DNA from: Prochlorococcus sp. AG-409-P01
GTDB lineage: Bacteria; Cyanobacteriota; Cyanobacteriia; PCC-6307; Cyanobiaceae
DNA length: 64,000 nucleotides
NCBI GenBank assembly: GCA_003215335.1
Contig: QCKM01000008.1
Span: 1 to 64,000 of the forward strand
Direction of reading: 5' to 3'
Part shown: positions 28,140 to 37,481 of the stretch, piece by piece
Numbering within the stretch: position 1 is the stretch's first letter
Layout of the letters: every line of letters begins with the position of its first letter
Translations under genes and position numbers: made by a program
Notes under the pieces: generated by a model
What the model saw: only the letters and a program-made list of their open reading frames with translations
Database searches by the model: none
Told to the model about the DNA's origin: nothing

Positions 28140-28718
28140 ATGGGCCTCACTGCGATCGAATGCCCTGATGGGGTATGTCACAGCCATCATGGTGGCCATG
28201 CTGTAGATCGGACCACGATGCAACATAACCTTCAAGGGCATGGACGTGAATGGTGTGAGAGGCTTGCCGAAAGGATTTACGAGATATCAGTAGATACTTT
28301 TTCTGAGGAAGTAATGCCCAGTCTCCACTCTTCTGGATGGCAGAGACGACATCTTGACTGGGAGTTCAAGCTAGACAAAGGAGATTCAGAACCTGATAAG
28401 ACTTTGGTTGATGGAATTATTAATGCTACAGAGAGCTTTTTGCGTAGTAGTGAAGTTCATAGACTATTTATCCAGGAACTTGTACAAGGAACATTTGCAG
28501 AAGCAACGGCCGATTCTCTTCGTGTAAAAGCTGTTCGAAAGCTTATTGAAAATGAGCTATTAAAGATCATTACTGAGCAAAAGGACGATCTTTTAGACAG
28601 GCTTGCAGCAGATTTAATGAATGATGCTCAAGGTGACTTTGAATTGGCTCACAATGCAGCTAACGAAGGCGTTCGGGAGATAGAGAGGCTTCTTGTAAAT
28701 CACACAGAAGCTCTTTGA
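28140..28718 (+). CDS. Conserved cyanobacterial protein, unknown function
   Basis: This 192-residue soluble protein has a His/Cys-rich N-terminus (CPDGVCHSHHGGHAVD), which could bind metal, then mostly alpha-helical acidic sequence rich in Glu, Leu and Ala. There are no membrane segments. I do not recognise a named family. It is divergent from pntA1 and precedes the helicase by about 240 bp. Confidence 0.75.
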   Translation: MGLTAIECPDGVCHSHHGGHAVDRTTMQHNLQGHGREWCERLAERIYEISVDTFSEEVMPSLHSSGWQRRHLDWEFKLDKGDSEPDKTLVDGIINATESFLRSSEVHRLFIQELVQGTFAEATADSLRVKAVRKLIENELLKIITEQKDDLLDRLAADLMNDAQGDFELAHNAANEGVREIERLLVNHTEAL

Positions 28719-28956
28719 ATCTATGGATTTTTTCTTTGTACAAAAGATTTTCTAAAATTATAATTTTTATTTACAACCTATTTGCAATCAATTTTGTCTT
28801 GTTAGCGAGAACTTTATTTAGTGTTAAAGGATGCCAGTTTTAAACAGATTAGTTAGAAAGGCATAAATCCAATCTCTTTTTATTTCTAAGCAATCTTTTC
28901 AAATCAAGCTAGAGTCTCCTCCTGGTGGGATACGTCCTCGCAAATGGCAGCAACAT

Positions 28957-30330
28957 TTGACACAAATGTTGCGTAGACGTTTAGTTGTCGATGGAAATCA
29001 AGATAGGGATGTACTTGTTCATGCAGGCCCAGGTGCTGGAAAAACATTAGGCGCATTAATTAGTTTTAATTGCCTTAAGAAAGAAGGTCTTATAGATGCA
29101 TTTATTGTTTTTTGTCATAGAGCTTCAATCTTGACTCAATGGCGAAATTCTGCACTAAGACTTGGTTTGAGCCTTATGGATTTGGAGTCCTCTCTAAATC
29201 AAAGTGCATCATTTAATAAAGCAGATGGCTGGGTTGTTACTTATCAAGCGGCTTCAAGGAACCAAAAGTTTCTTCAACAAAATCTTGATAGTTTGTCTCC
29301 TGTCAGGCTCTTAGCGATTGCAGATGAAGCACATCATCTAGGTGTTGATCCTTCTGAACCAGAAGCTTCGGTATGGGGGGCAACTTTTTCGGATTTAACA
29401 TTAGGAAGCAGACTTCGAATAGGCCTTACTGGTACTCCTTTCAGGGCAGACAATTTGGCTTTTTGTTCAGCAAGAAGAATTTGGGTAAAAGATGAAGAAG
29501 GAAGATTCGTGCAGCAGATTAGTCCAGACTTATCAGTAGAACCAAGGGAATTAATTGCCTCTGGTGATGTCCGCCCTTTGGAATTTCATTTTCAAGACGG
29601 TTCGGTAGAGCATTTTTCTAAGGGGATTTCAATTGAAAAGCACTCATCTATTTCTACTGAGCAACGTGAATGTTGGCGCGCTCGTAATCTTCGGCGAGTG
29701 ATTCGGCTTTCAGATCCAAGTGGTATCGCCTCTCATATTCTTTTAAGAGCATCTCAGAAATTAGAACAAGTTCGTTTACAGCAGTCAAACGCAGCTGGAC
29801 TTGTAATAGCTAGGGATATCTGTCATGCGAAAGCTATTGCGCAGTTTCTTCGAGAAGATGGAAATAACGTTGAATTAGTCCATTCTCAGGACGCTGCTTC
29901 TACTGATCGCCTGGCCAAATTTCAGTCAAGTCAAGCAGATTGGCTGGTAAGTGTGGATATGTGTTCAGAAGGTTTTGATGCGGCAAGGATTCGAGTAATT
30001 AGCTATTTGACAACTGTTGTTACTGAAACAAGATTTCTACAATCAATAACAAGGGCTATACGGATCAATTCAACAACATGCGCACTTGAGCCTCTACCTC
30101 GATTCCCTTCATTCGTTTTTGCACCTGCCGATCCTCTTCTCATGCGATATGCGAGGAGTTGGTCAATTAACAAGCCTTATTTAATTAAGAATCCAGATCC
30201 AACCCAGTCTTTCGCATGTCCACAAGAAAGGCGTCAAGGACCAAATCTTCCTGATGAAGCAATGAATGACAAGGCTAGAGAAGTAATCACTTTTGCCGCA
30301 CCTGAATTACCAAGTTTTCTTTCGGGATAA
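28957..30330 (+). CDS. DEAD/DEAH-type SF2 helicase, start uncertain
   Basis: About 457 residues from the first TTG. Walker A is HAGPGAGKT near residue 25, Walker B is ADEAHHLG near 120, motif III is GLTGTPFR near 150, and the C-terminal RecA domain has SVDMCSEGFDAARI with SITRAIRIN (motif VI) near 370. This is a type I restriction/UvrB-like SF2 ATPase. The frame is open upstream to a stop at 28864, and that stretch encodes GGIRPRKWQQHLTQM, the usual Q-like RPxxWQ segment, so the real start is probably upstream at a rare codon. It is not near any methylase, so restriction is unlikely. Confidence 0.85.
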   Translation: MTQMLRRRLVVDGNQDRDVLVHAGPGAGKTLGALISFNCLKKEGLIDAFIVFCHRASILTQWRNSALRLGLSLMDLESSLNQSASFNKADGWVVTYQAASRNQKFLQQNLDSLSPVRLLAIADEAHHLGVDPSEPEASVWGATFSDLTLGSRLRIGLTGTPFRADNLAFCSARRIWVKDEEGRFVQQISPDLSVEPRELIASGDVRPLEFHFQDGSVEHFSKGISIEKHSSISTEQRECWRARNLRRVIRLSDPSGIASHILLRASQKLEQVRLQQSNAAGLVIARDICHAKAIAQFLREDGNNVELVHSQDAASTDRLAKFQSSQADWLVSVDMCSEGFDAARIRVISYLTTVVTETRFLQSITRAIRINSTTCALEPLPRFPSFVFAPADPLLMRYARSWSINKPYLIKNPDPTQSFACPQERRQGPNLPDEAMNDKAREVITFAAPELPSFLSG

Positions 30331-30354
30331 TTCTTTTTGTAGAGAAAAACAGAT

Positions 30355-30666
30355 TTGTGCGAATTTCTACAAGCTTTTGGCACTGCAATATGTAAATCTG
30401 GTCGGCATCGGGGACAAATCATGGATGCTGCTATCGAAAGACGAGTGAGCGTTGCTACTTGTTGGGCAACTACTCGAATAGCTTTTTTAGATACCAAAGA
30501 GAGGTATGAAGACAGCTACGCCATTACACAGGAATTCTGCGAGTGGATTACTTGTGATGACGATCATTCTGAACTTCTTAAGAGGTCAATTTTGACTGTG
30601 CCAAGCAATCATTCATATCTTGATGACGACAAAACAAGAGGCATAGACGAACCTCTTGAAATCTAA
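30355..30666 (+). CDS. Hypothetical protein (103 aa)
   Basis: The frame opens with TTG 24 bp after the helicase stop (MCEFLQAFGTAICKSGRHRGQ) and is full of charged residues toward the acidic C-terminus (DDDKTRGIDEPLEI). Its helical sequence is credible (MDAAIERRVSVATCW), but I do not recognise it. A weak AGAG precedes the start. The position right behind the helicase gene suggests co-transcription. Confidence 0.5.
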   Translation: MCEFLQAFGTAICKSGRHRGQIMDAAIERRVSVATCWATTRIAFLDTKERYEDSYAITQEFCEWITCDDDHSELLKRSILTVPSNHSYLDDDKTRGIDEPLEI

Positions 30667-30797
30667 AGAAAAGATTAAATCTTTATTTTCTTTTTATATT
30701 TGAGCCGGATAAGTTTCCTTTTTTAGATTTAAGCAATTGCATTTTTGAATTCTTTTAGCTTTACCCTTTAGTTTTAGCTTTATTTGTTTTTTTGAAC

Positions 30798-32177
30798 ATG
30801 GGTGCGGAAGACCCTCGTGAATCACTACCCATAGAGAATGTTTTGATTATTGGTTCGGGACCTGCTGGTTATACGGCAGCAATATATGCAGCAAGGGCAA
30901 ATTTGCAGCCTCTTTTGATTACTGGTTTTAGCCGGGGAGGCATTCCTGGCGGGCAATTGATGACGACAACCCACGTCGAGAATTTTCCTGGTTTCCCCAA
31001 TGGAGTCTTGGGACCAGATTTGATGGACTTGTTTAAAGCCCAGGCTCTGCGATGGGGCACTCACTTTCTTGAAGCAGATGCTGAATCAATTGATTTGAGT
31101 AGTCACCCTTTTGTCGTGAAAGCAAATGGGGATTTTTATAAGACAAATACTTTGATCATTGCTACTGGTGCCAGCGCCAATCGCCTGGGAGTTCCGCATG
31201 AGGATGTCTTTTGGAGTAAAGGGATTAGTGCCTGTGCAATTTGTGATGGAGCCACACCACAGTTTCGCTCTGAAGAGTTAGCTGTAGTTGGTGGTGGAGA
31301 TTCTGCTTGCGAGGAAGCGGTCTATCTAACTAAATATGGGAGCCATGTTCACCTCCTTGTTCGATCTGATCGGCTGCGTGCAAGTGCTGCGATGGCGGAT
31401 CGTGTAATTGCCAATCATGAGATAACTGTGCATTGGAATACTGATGTAGTGGATGTTGAAGGAAGTGAATGGCTTTCGGCAATACGATTGAAATCTTCTA
31501 ATAGCTCTAATGAAAGACTTCTTCCAGTCAAAGGTCTTTTTTATGCGATAGGCCATACCCCTAACACCGATTTGATAAAAAATCAGCTCGAATGTGATCT
31601 GAATGGGTATCTGCTTACTCGGCCTGGTAGGCCGGAGACATCATTGGAAGGCGTCTTTGCTGCGGGTGATGTTGCGGATTCAGAATGGAGACAGGGTATT
31701 ACAGCTGCTAGCAGTGGCTGTAAGGCAGCATTGGCCGCCGAACGTTGGTTGAGTCATAAAGGGCTGGCAAAGCGAGTGATCAGAAAATCTGTTGAGCCTG
31801 AATCAGCGGAATCACCTGAGGCTAGCCACGCAACATCTCCCCCTGAATTTGACCCAAACGGGCTTTGGCAACTAGGTAGTTATGCATTGCGAAAGCTTTA
31901 CCACGAAAGTGAAAAGCCTTTGCTTGTTGTTTACAGCTCTCCTAGTTGTGGCCCTTGTCATGTACTTAAGCCTCAACTCAAAAGACTTATTTCAGAATTT
32001 GATGGTGCAGTACAGGGCGTAGAAATAAATATTGAAGTCGATGAGGCTATTGCTAGTCAGGCGGGTATTACTGGTACTCCTACTGTTCAACTTTTTAAAT
32101 TAAAAGCATTGAAAAAACAATGGCAGGGAGTTAAACAGCGCAGCGAGTTTCGTGAAGAGATTAATCACCATATTTGA
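30798..32177 (+). CDS. ntrC: NADPH-thioredoxin reductase C (NTRC): reductase-thioredoxin fusion
   Basis: About 459 residues from the ATG at 30798. The reductase part has the FAD-binding [16 protein letters not shown] near the start, CAICDG as the redox CxxC near 145, [15 protein letters not shown] for NADPH near 160 and [10 protein letters not shown] near 290. After a Ser/Pro/Glu-rich linker (about 330-350) comes a thioredoxin domain with [15 protein letters not shown] uses NADPH to reduce 2-Cys peroxiredoxins and other targets in cyanobacteria and chloroplasts. The symbol ntrC must not be confused with the nitrogen regulator. Confidence 0.95.
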   Translation: MGAEDPRESLPIENVLIIGSGPAGYTAAIYAARANLQPLLITGFSRGGIPGGQLMTTTHVENFPGFPNGVLGPDLMDLFKAQALRWGTHFLEADAESIDLSSHPFVVKANGDFYKTNTLIIATGASANRLGVPHEDVFWSKGISACAICDGATPQFRSEELAVVGGGDSACEEAVYLTKYGSHVHLLVRSDRLRASAAMADRVIANHEITVHWNTDVVDVEGSEWLSAIRLKSSNSSNERLLPVKGLFYAIGHTPNTDLIKNQLECDLNGYLLTRPGRPETSLEGVFAAGDVADSEWRQGITAASSGCKAALAAERWLSHKGLAKRVIRKSVEPESAESPEASHATSPPEFDPNGLWQLGSYALRKLYHESEKPLLVVYSSPSCGPCHVLKPQLKRLISEFDGAVQGVEINIEVDEAIASQAGITGTPTVQLFKLKALKKQWQGVKQRSEFREEINHHI

Positions 32178-32195
32178 AATAGTTTATTAGTAGTC

Positions 32196-32465
32196 TTAAC
32201 GACGTTTTGGACCTCCGGGTCTGTTTCCACCTGGACGCCCTCCTGGGGCTCCAGTATTGCGCTCTCTATAGGTAATCCTTCCACGAGTTAAGTCATAGGG
32301 GCTTATCTCAACAAGGACTTTGTCTCCAGCTAACAACTTAATTCTGAATTTTGTAAGTTTGCCGGCTGCTCTGCAAAGGCATTGATGTCCAGCAGGTTGC
32401 TCGAGTGTTACTAGATAGAAGCCATTGCCTTGTTCCTTCTCTATCACTCCCGAGGTCTCGATCAT
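32196..32465 (-). CDS. infA: Translation initiation factor IF-1
   Basis: An S1/OB-fold protein of 89 residues. The family core is MIETSGVIEKEQGNGFYLV and GDKVLVEISPYDLTRGRITYR. It is longer than the usual 71-72 residues because of a Gly/Arg/Pro-rich tail (GAPGGRPGGNRPGG), which could help RNA binding. It stands alone here rather than in a ribosomal-protein operon. It is convergent with ntrC. Confidence 0.93.
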   Translation of the reverse strand: MIETSGVIEKEQGNGFYLVTLEQPAGHQCLCRAAGKLTKFRIKLLAGDKVLVEISPYDLTRGRITYRERNTGAPGGRPGGNRPGGPKRR

Positions 32466-32601
32466 CGTCTTTTGCCTTTTGCATCACTTAAACCACTTTA
32501 GGGTGCATGATTGAGTCGGACCAGCAAGGGCATTACGAATAATGAGCTGGATTTAATAGATGAACACTTAAATCTAATTGGCTTGAGCTCGAAATCAATT
32601 G

Positions 32602-32814
32602 TCAGAAGAGTGATTTGAGCTCATTAACTGTTTGCAATTGTCCGAAGTAATAATTTGCTTTAGCTCTTAGCTCTATGTCTTCAAGGCCATCAAATGCATC
32701 AAATCCATAACTCTGCCAAAGAGTATTGCCGCAGACTTTGTCTAGTTCATTAGTAGCCTCCATGGACAAATTTTCTAGTCTTCTACGGAGGTTTTTGATT
32801 TGGGCAATAGACAT
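32602..32814 (-). CDS. Small conserved protein, unknown
   Basis: This 70-residue soluble, largely helical protein starts MSIAQIKNLRRRLENLS and ends ANYYFGQLQTVNELKSLF. The start is the first ATG. I cannot name a family; a picocyanobacterial conserved hypothetical is the best description. It sits between infA and ycf39 on the same strand. Confidence 0.7.
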   Translation of the reverse strand: MSIAQIKNLRRRLENLSMEATNELDKVCGNTLWQSYGFDAFDGLEDIELRAKANYYFGQLQTVNELKSLF

Positions 32815-32892
32815 GAGAGTCGAAACGCTAGGCTTATATCAAGTTAATAGTACATATAGACTACAAATTTGCCAGTGCTGTTTTGGGATTGG

Positions 32893-33855
32893 CTAAAAAG
32901 GCAGTTTTTTCTTGGCATCTTTATCAAGATCGGCTTCCATTTCACGGAGTCGCTTGAGGATCATTTCGTAGTACTCGCGAATGTAGCTTTGCAATGTTGT
33001 TGTTGAGGAAGGGTCTAAGTCGAAATCGGCATAAGTCTCTTCCATTTCAGCGTCTAGTTTTTCGCCGCCACCAGTCACCTCAGCAAAGGCAAGTCTATCT
33101 GCCACATTGAGGGTTGGTTCAAAGAAGGAAACTAGGTTTTGTGCGACACCAATTAGAAAAGGTGAAACCCTTATCACCTTGGCTGTCTTACCACTTTCTT
33201 TTTCGCATATTTTCATTACTTCTTCTGGACTCCATGCCTTTGGTCCTACAACTGGATAGCTGTGTTTAATTGTTTGCGGTCTCTTCAATGCCGCTACAGC
33301 AAAACGGGCCATGTCTTGAGTATTCATATAGGCAATTTCTGTAGGACTTCCACTTATCCAAACCGTTTGGCTATCCAAAATGGGTATTGCAAACTGACCA
33401 ATTACTCCCTGCATAAAAGCTACTCCTTGGAGGATTGTGTAGTCAAAATTAGAATCCACTAATAGCTTTTCTGTACAGAATTTGATGTCCATTAGGGGTA
33501 CGTTCCTGAATCGATCAGCCCCTAATAAGGACAGGAAAATGATTCGTTTAACGCCAGCCTTTTCGCAGCTTCTGAAAAGATTCAGCTTGCCTTCCCAATC
33601 TGTTTCATAGACACTTTTAGGATCGTCAGGCCTGCTTGTGGAGGCATCAATTAAAGCGTTGACTCCATCTAACGCATAAGCAATATCCTTCGGTTCAAGT
33701 AAATCTCCTTTGGTTAATTCACACCCCCATTCCTGTAAGAAGGCGGCTTTGCGAGGGTTTCTAACCATGCAACGCACTTGATACCCTGCATCAATGGCCC
33801 GCTTGGCAATTTGTCTGCCAACGGTGCCGGTCCCACCAACCACCAGAACCTGCAT
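32893..33855 (-). CDS. ycf39: NmrA-like NAD(P)-binding protein Ycf39
   Basis: About 320 residues from the ATG at 33855 (MQVLVVGGTGTVGRQ); a TTG five codons upstream is less likely. The Rossmann glycines GGTGTVG, the VRCMVRNPRKA strand and the absence of the SDR YxxxK motif fit the atypical SDR/NmrA group. Ycf39 (Hcf244 in plants) acts with Hlips in delivering chlorophyll to newly made D1 during PSII assembly. It is followed by petM upstream on the same strand. Confidence 0.92.
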   Translation of the reverse strand: MQVLVVGGTGTVGRQIAKRAIDAGYQVRCMVRNPRKAAFLQEWGCELTKGDLLEPKDIAYALDGVNALIDASTSRPDDPKSVYETDWEGKLNLFRSCEKAGVKRIIFLSLLGADRFRNVPLMDIKFCTEKLLVDSNFDYTILQGVAFMQGVIGQFAIPILDSQTVWISGSPTEIAYMNTQDMARFAVAALKRPQTIKHSYPVVGPKAWSPEEVMKICEKESGKTAKVIRVSPFLIGVAQNLVSFFEPTLNVADRLAFAEVTGGGEKLDAEMEETYADFDLDPSSTTTLQSYIREYYEMILKRLREMEADLDKDAKKKLPF

Positions 33856-33916
33856 AGGAAGATTCGTCAAAACTTTGACCCTAAACGTACATAGTCATAA
33901 GAGTTTTATTTGGTTT

Positions 33917-34015
33917 TTAATCTCCTTGGAACTTCAGTAAGAGGGCTCCTCCTGCGAGACCTACTGGAATCAGTACCCAAAAAACTGCTGCAATCCCAAA
34001 AATTTCAGAGGCCAT
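33917..34015 (-). CDS. petM: Cytochrome b6-f complex subunit 7 (PetM)
   Basis: A 32-residue single-helix protein: [19 protein letters not shown], then [13 protein letters not shown]. The pattern is the well-known PetM sequence, a small b6f subunit in the thylakoid membrane. It lies between ycf39 and trm1 on the same strand and was identified by reading the minus strand, being too short for ordinary ORF lists. Confidence 0.92.
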   Translation of the reverse strand: MASEIFGIAAVFWVLIPVGLAGGALLLKFQGD

Positions 34016-34054
34016 TTTTAGTTATTTGAATTGTCTTACTAATTTAAAGCCTCT

Positions 34055-35197
34055 TCAGCTGCATTCATGGCAAATTTTTGAGAGCTGAGAAAAAGGTGCA
34101 TCTGTCCGTAGTTGTCCTTGCATTATTGCGCTTTGGTGCGCTTTGAAATTTTTTTTCCTTAGGGCCTCGATGAGGTGATTTAACGGTGGAGGGCCTTTTA
34201 GGCCAAGGTTCTTTGAGAGTTCATTGGTGTCCCAGCTGAAAAGAGGTAGGCCGGAATCAAGCTTTAAGCGTTCAAAAAGCTTTTTGCTTTGTTCATCTAT
34301 GTGCACTGGGTGCACCTTCTCCAGGGCTAATAATTTGGAAATAAAAATTTTTTCTTGAAGAGGCCCTAGCCAAAGGGGACCGTTGAATAGCCAAGACCCT
34401 TTCCTTGAATTGCATGAACATTCTTGCCAGCTCTTTAGAGACAAGAGCGTTTGACTGCTTTGAGCTCCACAAAATTGGCATCGGCCAAGTATTCCTATTA
34501 GAGATTCTTGGTGAGTAGGTATAAGACGATTAATGCGAACTGCAATTCGAAATGCTCTCCCATCACAAAAGCAGCAAAGAGGCTCTATTCCGCGTCGTAA
34601 CAGCCACGCTTGCCTAGCAATAACTCCAAGTTGAATTCTTAGTGCAATTTCCCAATTTGATGGATTAGAGCGAGCTGATACAAATGAAGTCCTTATTGCG
34701 CTAGATCGATCATGGCCAGTTATTGAACGAGCATCTGTACTGGAAAGCAAAAGAATGCCTTCTGGTTGGAGGACTTGTATTACGGGTTGGAGAAAAATAT
34801 TTGGAGATCCGAAACAATCAAGATCAACAAAGTGGAAAGTTTGTTTTTCAAAAAAGGCTCTAGCTAATAAATCTTGTGCAAGTGAGTTGCTGATTCTTAG
34901 TGAAATCCTTTTGTTTGTAATTTGTCTCAGGTTTTTTTCTAAGAGGTCTAAACAATCAGAATTTGCATCATTTATCCACATCTCAAGAGATCTAGGTTTT
35001 TTTTTGGTGTTTTGTTTTGACGCGATTGCTTCCAACCCCCACCGAATAGGTCTTATCCCATAACCTGACATGAGTTCTAACCAGCGAAGCTCAGAGATAC
35101 TTGTCAGCCCTCCATTGAACTGATCGCATGCAATCAGGACCGAAAGATCTCTTGAGGCTCTTGCCGCCGGACGAAAAAATCCTTCTCCAAGCTCCAA
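34055..35197 (-). CDS. trm1: tRNA N2,N2-dimethylguanosine methyltransferase (Trm1 family)
   Basis: A 380-residue methyltransferase that modifies G26, common in archaea and eukaryotes and known in few bacteria, including cyanobacteria. Seen: FFRPAARASRDLSVLIA at the N-terminus (family FxxPxxxxNRDLS-like), FHVDLDCFGSP near 122 (SAM fold with the DPFG-like loop), LLSSTDARSITGHD near 153 and a four-cysteine zinc-type region (CQFCG...CSC) near 240. The first start is TTG at 35197, but the frame stays open upstream with HYREGAAS, which belongs to the family N-terminus, so a start further up (CTG at 35239) may be used. Confidence 0.88.
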   Translation of the reverse strand: MELGEGFFRPAARASRDLSVLIACDQFNGGLTSISELRWLELMSGYGIRPIRWGLEAIASKQNTKKKPRSLEMWINDANSDCLDLLEKNLRQITNKRISLRISNSLAQDLLARAFFEKQTFHFVDLDCFGSPNIFLQPVIQVLQPEGILLLSSTDARSITGHDRSSAIRTSFVSARSNPSNWEIALRIQLGVIARQAWLLRRGIEPLCCFCDGRAFRIAVRINRLIPTHQESLIGILGRCQFCGAQSSQTLLSLKSWQECSCNSRKGSWLFNGPLWLGPLQEKIFISKLLALEKVHPVHIDEQSKKLFERLKLDSGLPLFSWDTNELSKNLGLKGPPPLNHLIEALRKKNFKAHQSAIMQGQLRTDAPFSQLSKICHECS

Positions 35198-35245
35198 AGA
35201 GGCGGCACCTTCGCGATAGTGGGATAGAGGTTTGTTCAGTTCACT

Positions 35246-36238
35246 TTGGAAGTAACTTTTTTAGAGCCTATTGACTCACCAATCCTTCAACAAGGACGGC
35301 ATTGGGGGATTTCAGGACAATGGATTTGGAAAGGATTCAAATGTCACTGGAGACATTTGGGACAAGATAAACATCCTCCACTTGTACTTATTCATGGCTT
35401 TGGTGCAAGTAGTTCTCATTGGAGAAAAAATGCAGCGGATCTTGTAGAAGCAGGTTTTAAGGTTTATGCGCTTGATTTGATTGGTTTTGGATACTCTGAT
35501 CAAATCTCTGCTGACAAGCACATTAGGTTTGACAATCAATTCTGGGCAATGCAATTAGTTGCATTTCTAGAACAAATTGTTGATACTCAGAGATTTGGTA
35601 AAGCTGTCTTAGTAGGAAATTCTTTGGGAGGTCTCGTAGGGCTTACAACAGCTGCTATGAGGCCTGAATTGGTTTCGGCTGTTGTAGCAGCGCCTCTTCC
35701 TGATCCTGCATTTCTTAGGCCTAAATCTTCTATTAGAAGAGACTGGATCATTAAGTTAAAGAATCAAGTTATAAATATTCTTTTTCGATTTTTTCCTTTT
35801 GAACTATTACTTTTTCTTGTTACCAGCACACCTTTGCTTCGAATTGGTCTTCAGGCTGCTTATTACAGAACGATTAATACAGACAAGGAATTATTTGATT
35901 TGGTTTTTCAGCCAGCAAGAAGGTCTAATGCAGGTAGTGCCCTAAGGGCAATGTCTATTGGTATGTCTCTACGTAAAAGCGCAGTTACTGGACCTGAGTT
36001 GCTTAAGCAACTTGCTCAAATTGCTTCGAGACCTCCAGTTTTGCTTTTATGGGGAAGGCACGATCGATTGGTCCCTTTGGATCTTGGGGAATTGATTAAA
36101 TCGCAGTACCCATGGATTACTTTAGAAGTGATTGAAAATTCAGGACATTGCCCTCATGATGAATATCCAAAAGAATTTAATAAGCACCTTTTGAGCTGGT
36201 TAAGCCGTAGTTTGGTTATGGATCGGAAAAGAGCATGA
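35246..36238 (+). CDS. Alpha/beta hydrolase
   Basis: A 330-residue alpha/beta hydrolase: VLIHGFGASSSHW near 50 (oxyanion hole), VLVGNSLGGLVGL nucleophile elbow near 130, and an acidic/His pair with GRHDRLVPL and NSGHCPHDEYP near 300. It resembles the cyanobacterial/plastid pheophytinase-like group, but the substrate is not provable. The start codon is TTG, inside the region shared with the divergent trm1 gene. It overlaps ilvN by 4 bp. Confidence 0.88.
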   Translation: MEVTFLEPIDSPILQQGRHWGISGQWIWKGFKCHWRHLGQDKHPPLVLIHGFGASSSHWRKNAADLVEAGFKVYALDLIGFGYSDQISADKHIRFDNQFWAMQLVAFLEQIVDTQRFGKAVLVGNSLGGLVGLTTAAMRPELVSAVVAAPLPDPAFLRPKSSIRRDWIIKLKNQVINILFRFFPFELLLFLVTSTPLLRIGLQAAYYRTINTDKELFDLVFQPARRSNAGSALRAMSIGMSLRKSAVTGPELLKQLAQIASRPPVLLLWGRHDRLVPLDLGELIKSQYPWITLEVIENSGHCPHDEYPKEFNKHLLSWLSRSLVMDRKRA

Positions 36239-36765
36239 AGCACACTCTTTCAGTGCTTGTTGAAGATGAATCCGGGGCGCTAAGCCGGATTGCAGGTTTA
36301 TTTGCAAGGCGAGGCTTCAATATCGATAGCCTTGCTGTAGGGACTGCTGAAGTTGAAGGGCAATCTCGTTTGACGATGGTTGTTGAAGGTGATGATCACA
36401 CCTTGCAGCAGATGACTAAACAGTTAGACAAATTGGTAAACGTTCTTCAGGTATTGGATTTATCTAAGAGGCCTGCTGTGGAACGTGAGTTGATGCTCCT
36501 GAAGGTTTCTGCTCCTCCTCTTCAGAGAGGCGCAATTTTGGAACTTGTTCAAGTTTTCAGGGCAAAAGTTGTTGATGTTGCTGATGAGTCGCTCACTCTT
36601 GAAGTGGTTGGAGATCCTGGAAAGCTTGTTGCACTAGAAAAGCTTCTTGCGCCATATGGCATTAATGAAATCGCTCGCACCGGACGTGTGGCACTAGAGC
36701 GGGCTTCGGGCATAAACACGGAACTTTTGAAGAGTTCAACTAGTACTAATCGATTGCCCACTTGA
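36235..36765 (+). CDS. ilvN: Acetolactate synthase small (regulatory) subunit
   Basis: A 176-residue protein: the ACT domain KHTLSVLVEDESGALSRIAGLFARRGFNIDSLAVG is visible across the first 36 residues, followed by a second domain ending in RTGRVALERASG. It binds the catalytic subunit IlvB and valine, giving feedback control of branched-chain amino acid synthesis. It overlaps the preceding hydrolase gene by 4 bp (ATGA). Confidence 0.97.
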   Translation: MKHTLSVLVEDESGALSRIAGLFARRGFNIDSLAVGTAEVEGQSRLTMVVEGDDHTLQQMTKQLDKLVNVLQVLDLSKRPAVERELMLLKVSAPPLQRGAILELVQVFRAKVVDVADESLTLEVVGDPGKLVALEKLLAPYGINEIARTGRVALERASGINTELLKSSTSTNRLPT

Positions 36766-36789
36766 AAGGTTTAATTTATTAACTTTGTT

Positions 36790-37479
36790 TTATTTTGATT
36801 TAGCTGAAATAATCTTGTCTCCTTGTTCAATTTTATCAATTATTGCCATACCTTTAACGACTTTTCCAAAAACTGCATAACGACCATCAAGTTCTGGTAA
36901 TGCACGGAGAGCTATATAGAATTGTGAACTAGCAGAGTCAATAGCTTGTGATCTGGCCATTGCGACTGAGCCTCTTTGATGGATAAGCTCTAGTTGAATC
37001 AACTCATTTGGATTGATTATTAATTGGCTATACCTTGGAATTGCTTCTGATTGTAATTTTAATTCTATTGGAATAAGACTTATTTGGCCGGTTTCGTTGT
37101 CAATATAATTTCCTAAGCCTATTAGCTTTGACGGAGTATTTGGATCTTTTGACGTTGGATCCCCGCCTTGAATAATAAACGGCATAGGACTCCTGATTAC
37201 TCGATGAAATGCAGTCCCGTTATATATCCCTTTTTTGACTATATTTAAGAAATTACCTACTGTTAATGGAGCACTATTTCCATAAAGTTCAATGGTGAAG
37301 CTTCCCTTTGTAGTTTTTACATCAACCAATGCTTTCCCTTGGTGACATATATAATTTTCACCTGTACAGATATTACTTGTAATTTGACGCTTAGAATTAA
37401 CGCAACCAGCAGCCAATAAAATTAATATTAATGTACTCAAGAACTTTATTGACTTTAGCTGCCTTGCTAAATCGTTCAT
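36790..37479 (-). CDS. Lipoprotein cyclophilin-type peptidyl-prolyl isomerase
   Basis: A 229-residue protein. Its N-terminus has a signal helix and a lipobox (LAAGC, Cys at about residue 26), so it is exported and lipid-anchored. The cyclophilin domain follows: FTIELYGNSAPLTVGNFL, GTAFHRVIRSPMPFIIQGGDP and VAMARSQAIDSASSQFYIAL. It would assist protein folding in the periplasm or thylakoid lumen. It lies 2 bp from ycf4 on the same strand, so they probably form an operon. Confidence 0.92.
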   Translation of the reverse strand: MNDLARQLKSIKFLSTLILILLAAGCVNSKRQITSNICTGENYICHQGKALVDVKTTKGSFTIELYGNSAPLTVGNFLNIVKKGIYNGTAFHRVIRSPMPFIIQGGDPTSKDPNTPSKLIGLGNYIDNETGQISLIPIELKLQSEAIPRYSQLIINPNELIQLELIHQRGSVAMARSQAIDSASSQFYIALRALPELDGRYAVFGKVVKGMAIIDKIEQGDKIISAKSK

Positions 37480-37481
37480 TC

